A stretch of DNA of 8,933 bases from Phycisphaera mikurensis NBRC 102666. Lineage in GTDB: Bacteria; Planctomycetota; Phycisphaerae; Phycisphaerales; SM1A02. The notes beneath the pieces are model-generated. The model searched no databases. It saw only the letters and a program-made list of their open reading frames with translations, and was not told the DNA's origin. Location of the stretch: the NCBI GenBank assembly GCA_945870475.1, contig CAMBSR010000086.1:1-8933 (forward strand), in the 5' to 3' direction. Position 1 is the first letter of the stretch, and each line of letters opens with the position of its first letter. A program made the position numbers and the translations under genes. Positions 6,078-8,933 of this stretch are shown piece by piece.

Positions 6078-7072
6078 GCGCGCCCTTCGGGCGTGGCGTG
6101 CGGATCGCGGGGACGGGGCGCGCTGTCCCGGCGTGCGTACTCACCAACAAGGAACTCGAGAAGATCGTCGACACGAGCGACGAGTGGATCGCGCAGCGCA
6201 CCGGCATCCGCGCGCGCCACAAGGCCAACGACTCCGAGACGGTCTTCTCGCTGGGGCGCGATGCCCTGCTGAAGGCACTCGAGCGCTCGGGCGTGAAGGC
6301 CGACGAACTCGACATGATCATCGTCGCGAGCGTGAGCGGCGAGATGATCTGCCCGTCCACCGCCGCCCGCATCAGCGAGGCCGTGGGTGCAGGCGAGGCG
6401 GCGGTCTTCGACCTTGCCGCCGCATGCAGCGGCTTCCTCTACGGCATGAACATGGCGGACACCATGATCCGCTGCGGCCGCGCCGAGAAGATCGCGGTCA
6501 TCGGCGTCGAGGTGCTCACGCGCCTCGTCGACTGGGGCGACCGCTCCGTCTCGATCATCTTCGGCGACGGCGCCGGCGCCGCGGTGTTCGTGGCCGATGC
6601 CGACCCGAAGAAGGGCTGCCAGTACCAGGAGATGCACGGCGACGGCCGCCTCTGGCGCACGCTGTACCACCCCAGGCTCGACCGCGACGTGCCCGCGGGC
6701 GACGAGGCCAACCCGATCCGCCTGGGCCACCTGCGCATGCACGGCCGCGAGATCTACAAGTTCGCGGTGACGCGCTTCCAGGAAGCGATCCGCGACGCGC
6801 TGGAGCGCACCGGCCTGTCCGTCGGCGACGTGCAGCACTACATCTGCCACCAGTCGAACCAGCGAATCATCGAGAGCGCCATCGAGAAGCTGAAGCTTCC
6901 CGCCGAGCGCGTCTACATCAACATCGACCGCTACGGCAACACCAGCGCGGCGAGCATCCCGATCTGCCTCGACGAGCTGTTCGAGGCGGGCCGGATCGAG
7001 AGCGGGAAGCCCATCATCCTGGTTGCCTTCGGCGCCGGCGTGACGTGGGCCTCCTGCGTGTGGAACACCTGA
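6074..7072 (+). CDS. fabH: Beta-ketoacyl-ACP synthase III
   Basis: FabH starts fatty-acid chains by condensing acetyl-CoA (or another short acyl-CoA) with malonyl-ACP in the type II pathway. The 332-residue product carries the full catalytic triad: C118 in AAACSGFLYG, H259 in ICHQSNQRI and N289 in YGNTSAAS. Other family signatures are TSDEWIAQRTGIRAR (34-48), FGDGAGAA (163-170) and the C-terminal FGAGVTWAS. It is a few residues longer than the E. coli protein (317), partly through a loop around GDGRLWRTLYHPRLDRD (189-205) in the middle of the protein. It may affect acyl-primer choice, but that cannot be read from sequence. The ATG at 6074 overlaps the plsX stop by 4 nt. A 64-nt gap precedes fabD. 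Confidence 0.98.
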   Translation: MSAPFGRGVRIAGTGRAVPACVLTNKELEKIVDTSDEWIAQRTGIRARHKANDSETVFSLGRDALLKALERSGVKADELDMIIVASVSGEMICPSTAARISEAVGAGEAAVFDLAAACSGFLYGMNMADTMIRCGRAEKIAVIGVEVLTRLVDWGDRSVSIIFGDGAGAAVFVADADPKKGCQYQEMHGDGRLWRTLYHPRLDRDVPAGDEANPIRLGHLRMHGREIYKFAVTRFQEAIRDALERTGLSVGDVQHYICHQSNQRIIESAIEKLKLPAERVYINIDRYGNTSAASIPICLDELFEAGRIESGKPIILVAFGAGVTWASCVWNT

Positions 7073-7136
7073 CACGACACGCGCCGCACCGGGCATCACG
7101 CGACCGCGCGCCGCGAGCAACCAAAGGAGCATCGAC

Positions 7137-8099
7137 ATGAGCAACGGCTTCGTATTCCTCTGTCCCGGCCAGGGCGCACAGGTCGTCGGCATGGGCCAGG
7201 CATGGGCCGAGCACAGCACCGCCGCGGCCAACATCTTCCGCACCGCCGACGAGGCCACGAGCCTCGGGGCGCGCCGCCTCAGCGAATTCTGCTTCAGCGG
7301 ACCGCAGGAAGAGCTCAACCGCACCGACGTCAGCCAGCCCGCGCTCTTCACCGCCGGCATCGCGTGCCACGCGGCGCTCATCGAGCAGCACCCCACCATC
7401 GTCACCGCGGCCGCCAACGGCCTCTCGCTGGGCGAATACACCGCGCTCTGCGTCGCGGGCGCATTCACCTTCGCGGACGGGCTGCGCCTGGTCTCCACGC
7501 GCGGTCGCCTCATGCAGCAGGCCGCCGAGGCATCGAAGGGCGGCATGGTTGCGCTGATCGGCGCCGACGAGACGCAGGCGAACGAACTCTGCGCCGCCGC
7601 AGCCAAGGGCGACGTGCTCGTTCCCGCCAACTTCAACGCCCCCGGGCAAATCGTGGTCTCGGGCTCCGTCGCCGCGTGCGACCGTGCCGTGGAAGTGGCC
7701 GGCACCATGGGCCTCCGGGCCGCCAAGCTGGCCGTGGCTGGCGCCTTCCACAGCCCCCTGATGGCCCCCGCGGCCGAGGGCATGGCCCGGGCGCTCGAAC
7801 ACGTGGAACTCAAGCCGCTGGGCGTGGATGTGTGGAGCAACGTCACGGGCGTCCGCCACCACCGGAACGACCCGGCCACCCTCAAGAAGCTGCTGGTGGA
7901 GCAGATCGTCTCCCCGGTACGATGGAGCCAGTCCTGCACGGACCTGATCGCCGCCATGAAGGCCGCGGGAGGCGCAACCTTCCACGAGCTGGCGCCGAAC
8001 AGCGTCCTCAAGGGACTGATGCGACGGATCGATCGCGCGACAGAGGTGACCAACCATGACCAACCCCAACGAGACCATGCAACCCAGCCGACCGCGTGA
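7137..8099 (+). CDS. fabD: Malonyl-CoA:ACP transacylase
   Basis: FabD moves the malonyl group from CoA to acyl carrier protein, supplying FabH and the elongating synthases. The 320-residue product shows CPGQGAQ (9-15), the nucleophile elbow GLSLGEY with S97, R122 in STRGRLMQ (the substrate carboxylate site), ANFNAPGQIVVSG (164-176) and catalytic H205 in GAFHSPLM. The residue before the nucleophile is Leu96, where most family members have His (GHSLGE). The start at 7137 has the strongest SD in the window (AAAGGAG, 7123-7129, 7-nt spacer). The last ~15 residues (TNHDQPQRDHATQPTA) lie beyond the usual end of the family and are read from DNA shared in another frame with the next gene. fabG and acpP, frequent partners downstream, are absent. 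Confidence 0.97.
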   Translation: MSNGFVFLCPGQGAQVVGMGQAWAEHSTAAANIFRTADEATSLGARRLSEFCFSGPQEELNRTDVSQPALFTAGIACHAALIEQHPTIVTAAANGLSLGEYTALCVAGAFTFADGLRLVSTRGRLMQQAAEASKGGMVALIGADETQANELCAAAAKGDVLVPANFNAPGQIVVSGSVAACDRAVEVAGTMGLRAAKLAVAGAFHSPLMAPAAEGMARALEHVELKPLGVDVWSNVTGVRHHRNDPATLKKLLVEQIVSPVRWSQSCTDLIAAMKAAGGATFHELAPNSVLKGLMRRIDRATEVTNHDQPQRDHATQPTA

Positions 8100-8886
8100 C
8101 GCCTTCCGCCTCGTCGCTCGTACGGCAGCGCTCGCCGGACTGGCAGCCGCCCTGCTCGTCGCCCCCATGACAGGGTGCGGCCAGGAGGAGGAGGCGCCCG
8201 TCGCGGTCGCACCGCCGCCGCCCCCGCCGCCACCGCCGCCGCCGGCTCCCACGGTGACGCCGATCGCACAGCTCATGAAGGAGCTGGGCATCAGCGACAA
8301 GATCCGCCTGCCGGAGGAGAAGGCACCCGCCACCGATCCGGAGCGCGTTGCCGTCCTCAAGTTCTTCGACGGCTTCGCCAAGGCGAAGGCCGATGCCGTC
8401 CGCGGTGCGATGAGCCCCGAGGACGTCGCGGTGCTCGACGCCATGAAGGCCAGCGGTTTCGAGAAGACCTGCACCCCGATCACCCGCATCGACCTCACCA
8501 CCACCAACCGCGAGGGCAAGTCCTACGTGATGGCGGTGTACCGCGCGGGCGGCGACATGGAGGGGCAGCTCTGGTCATTCAAGGTGGCTGGCGAAGGCAA
8601 GAAGGTCACCAGCCAGCTGTTCCAGAGCTACGTCCAGCCCTTGGGCATCATGGGCAAGCTCAGCGGTACCAACCTGATTGCCGAGTGGATCAAGGTGGTG
8701 GACGCCGACCGCAAGGTTGCGTCCGAACCCGACGAAGCGGTCAAACCCGCCGCGCGCGTGCACAAGCAGGAGCAGACCGAGTCCTCTGGCGGGGAAGGAC
8801 CCTCCGGGCCGATTGGCGCTCCGCCGATGCGCAACAAGCCGCCACCGGGAGGCATCAAGCCCCCGAGCCACAGGCCCGGCAAGTGA
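8056..8886 (+). CDS. Proline-rich lipoprotein of unknown function
   Basis: I do not recognise this 276-residue protein. An N-terminal basic stretch, a hydrophobic segment (AALAGLAAALLVAP, about 24-37) and the lipobox MTGC41 predict a lipid-anchored protein outside the cytoplasmic membrane. After the cysteine come an acidic patch and 11 consecutive prolines (53-63). A folded part follows (about 66-220), with a helix FFDGFAKAKADAVRGAMS and then strands such as SYVMAVYR and QLWSFKVAG. This could be an NTF2-like alpha+beta domain, a guess from pattern only. The C-terminal ~40 residues are Gly/Pro-rich and probably disordered. ATG 8056 is supported by AGAGGTG 7 nt upstream; it overlaps fabD by 44 nt in another frame, so translation is probably coupled. 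Its role beside fatty-acid genes is unclear. Confidence 0.85.
   Translation: MTNPNETMQPSRPRDAFRLVARTAALAGLAAALLVAPMTGCGQEEEAPVAVAPPPPPPPPPPPAPTVTPIAQLMKELGISDKIRLPEEKAPATDPERVAVLKFFDGFAKAKADAVRGAMSPEDVAVLDAMKASGFEKTCTPITRIDLTTTNREGKSYVMAVYRAGGDMEGQLWSFKVAGEGKKVTSQLFQSYVQPLGIMGKLSGTNLIAEWIKVVDADRKVASEPDEAVKPAARVHKQEQTESSGGEGPSGPIGAPPMRNKPPPGGIKPPSHRPGK
8212..8244 (+). repeat. Poly-proline codon run (11 codons)
   Basis: Eleven proline codons follow one another just after the lipobox of the lipoprotein gene. CCG is mixed with one CCC and one CCA, so the run is selected as protein sequence or old, rather than a fresh triplet expansion. Runs like this stall ribosomes unless elongation factor P helps. 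It probably serves as a stiff spacer between membrane anchor and domain. Confidence 0.9.
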
Positions 8887-8907
8887 GCCGACGCATGCGG
8901 CCCTGCA

Positions 8908-8933
8908 GCCGGACCGGATGATCCCGGTCCGGC
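8908..8933 (+). terminator. Probable terminator hairpin at operon end
   Basis: A perfect 10-bp stem (GCCGGACCGG at 8908-8917, CCGGTCCGGC at 8924-8933) with a 6-nt loop lies 21 nt after the lipoprotein stop. The window ends at the last base of the stem, so a T-run cannot be seen. Position and strength suggest the end of the rpmF-to-lipoprotein transcript, possibly shared with a converging gene. Confidence 0.6.

Noticed and set aside
8212..8244. Recent trinucleotide expansion in the lipoprotein gene
   Set aside because: The run mixes CCG, CCC and CCA codons, so it is not a pure slippage product.
5888..8269. 793-codon open frame on the minus strand opposite plsX, fabH and fabD
   Set aside because: It runs antisense to three firmly identified genes, its translation is low-complexity Ala/Arg/Ser-rich sequence with no motif, and such open antisense frames are expected in DNA this GC-rich.
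7014..8519. Minus-strand frame with a run of glycines
   Set aside because: The glycine run is only the reverse complement of the proline codons in the lipoprotein gene, and the frame lies antisense to fabD.

Overview
The window is a very GC-rich (roughly two-thirds G+C by eye), gene-dense piece of bacterial chromosome made mostly of housekeeping genes. No mobile element, CRISPR array, tRNA or rRNA was recognised. The S12, S7 and L32 sequences, the ThiF-type enzyme with its extra C-terminal domain, an S12/S7 pair without fusA/tuf beside it, and the scarcity of Shine-Dalgarno (SD) sequences all suggest Planctomycetota, most likely a Phycisphaerae-like lineage. That assignment is inference from remembered family resemblance, not a database match.

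Layout. The left half (1-4682) is read from the minus strand. In transcription order it holds rnhA (RNase HI), rpsL (S12) and rpsG (S7), followed by a strong intrinsic terminator at 2981-3024. Next come a ThiF/MoeB/HesA-type adenylyltransferase, a DinB/YfiT-like putative metalloprotein, and a secreted protein of unknown function that overlaps the DinB stop by 4 nt and runs off the left edge of the window. The right half (4836-8886) is read from the plus strand, divergently from rnhA: rpmF (L32), plsX, fabH, fabD and a proline-rich lipoprotein. A perfect hairpin at the right edge probably ends that operon.

How the genes work together. rpmF-plsX-fabH-fabD is the classic link between a ribosomal protein and the start of fatty-acid and phospholipid synthesis. 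FabD makes malonyl-ACP, FabH condenses it with acetyl-CoA, and PlsX turns finished acyl-ACP into acyl-phosphate for the glycerolipid pathway. fabG and acpP, which often follow fabD, are absent, and the lipoprotein gene takes their place. rpsL-rpsG is a reduced str operon with a structured 142-nt spacer. The ThiF-like, DinB-like and unknown genes have no evident joint pathway.

Nothing here looks like a new multi-gene system. The observations most worth checking are: (i) -10-like TANNNT hexamers 6-10 nt before the starts of three genes that lack SD sequences, suggesting leaderless mRNAs; (ii) arginine at S12 position 88, a known streptomycin-resistance position; (iii) three hairpins in the rpsL-rpsG spacer; (iv) a 27-nt dyad upstream of the DinB-like gene; and (v) the unknown secreted protein at the left edge.
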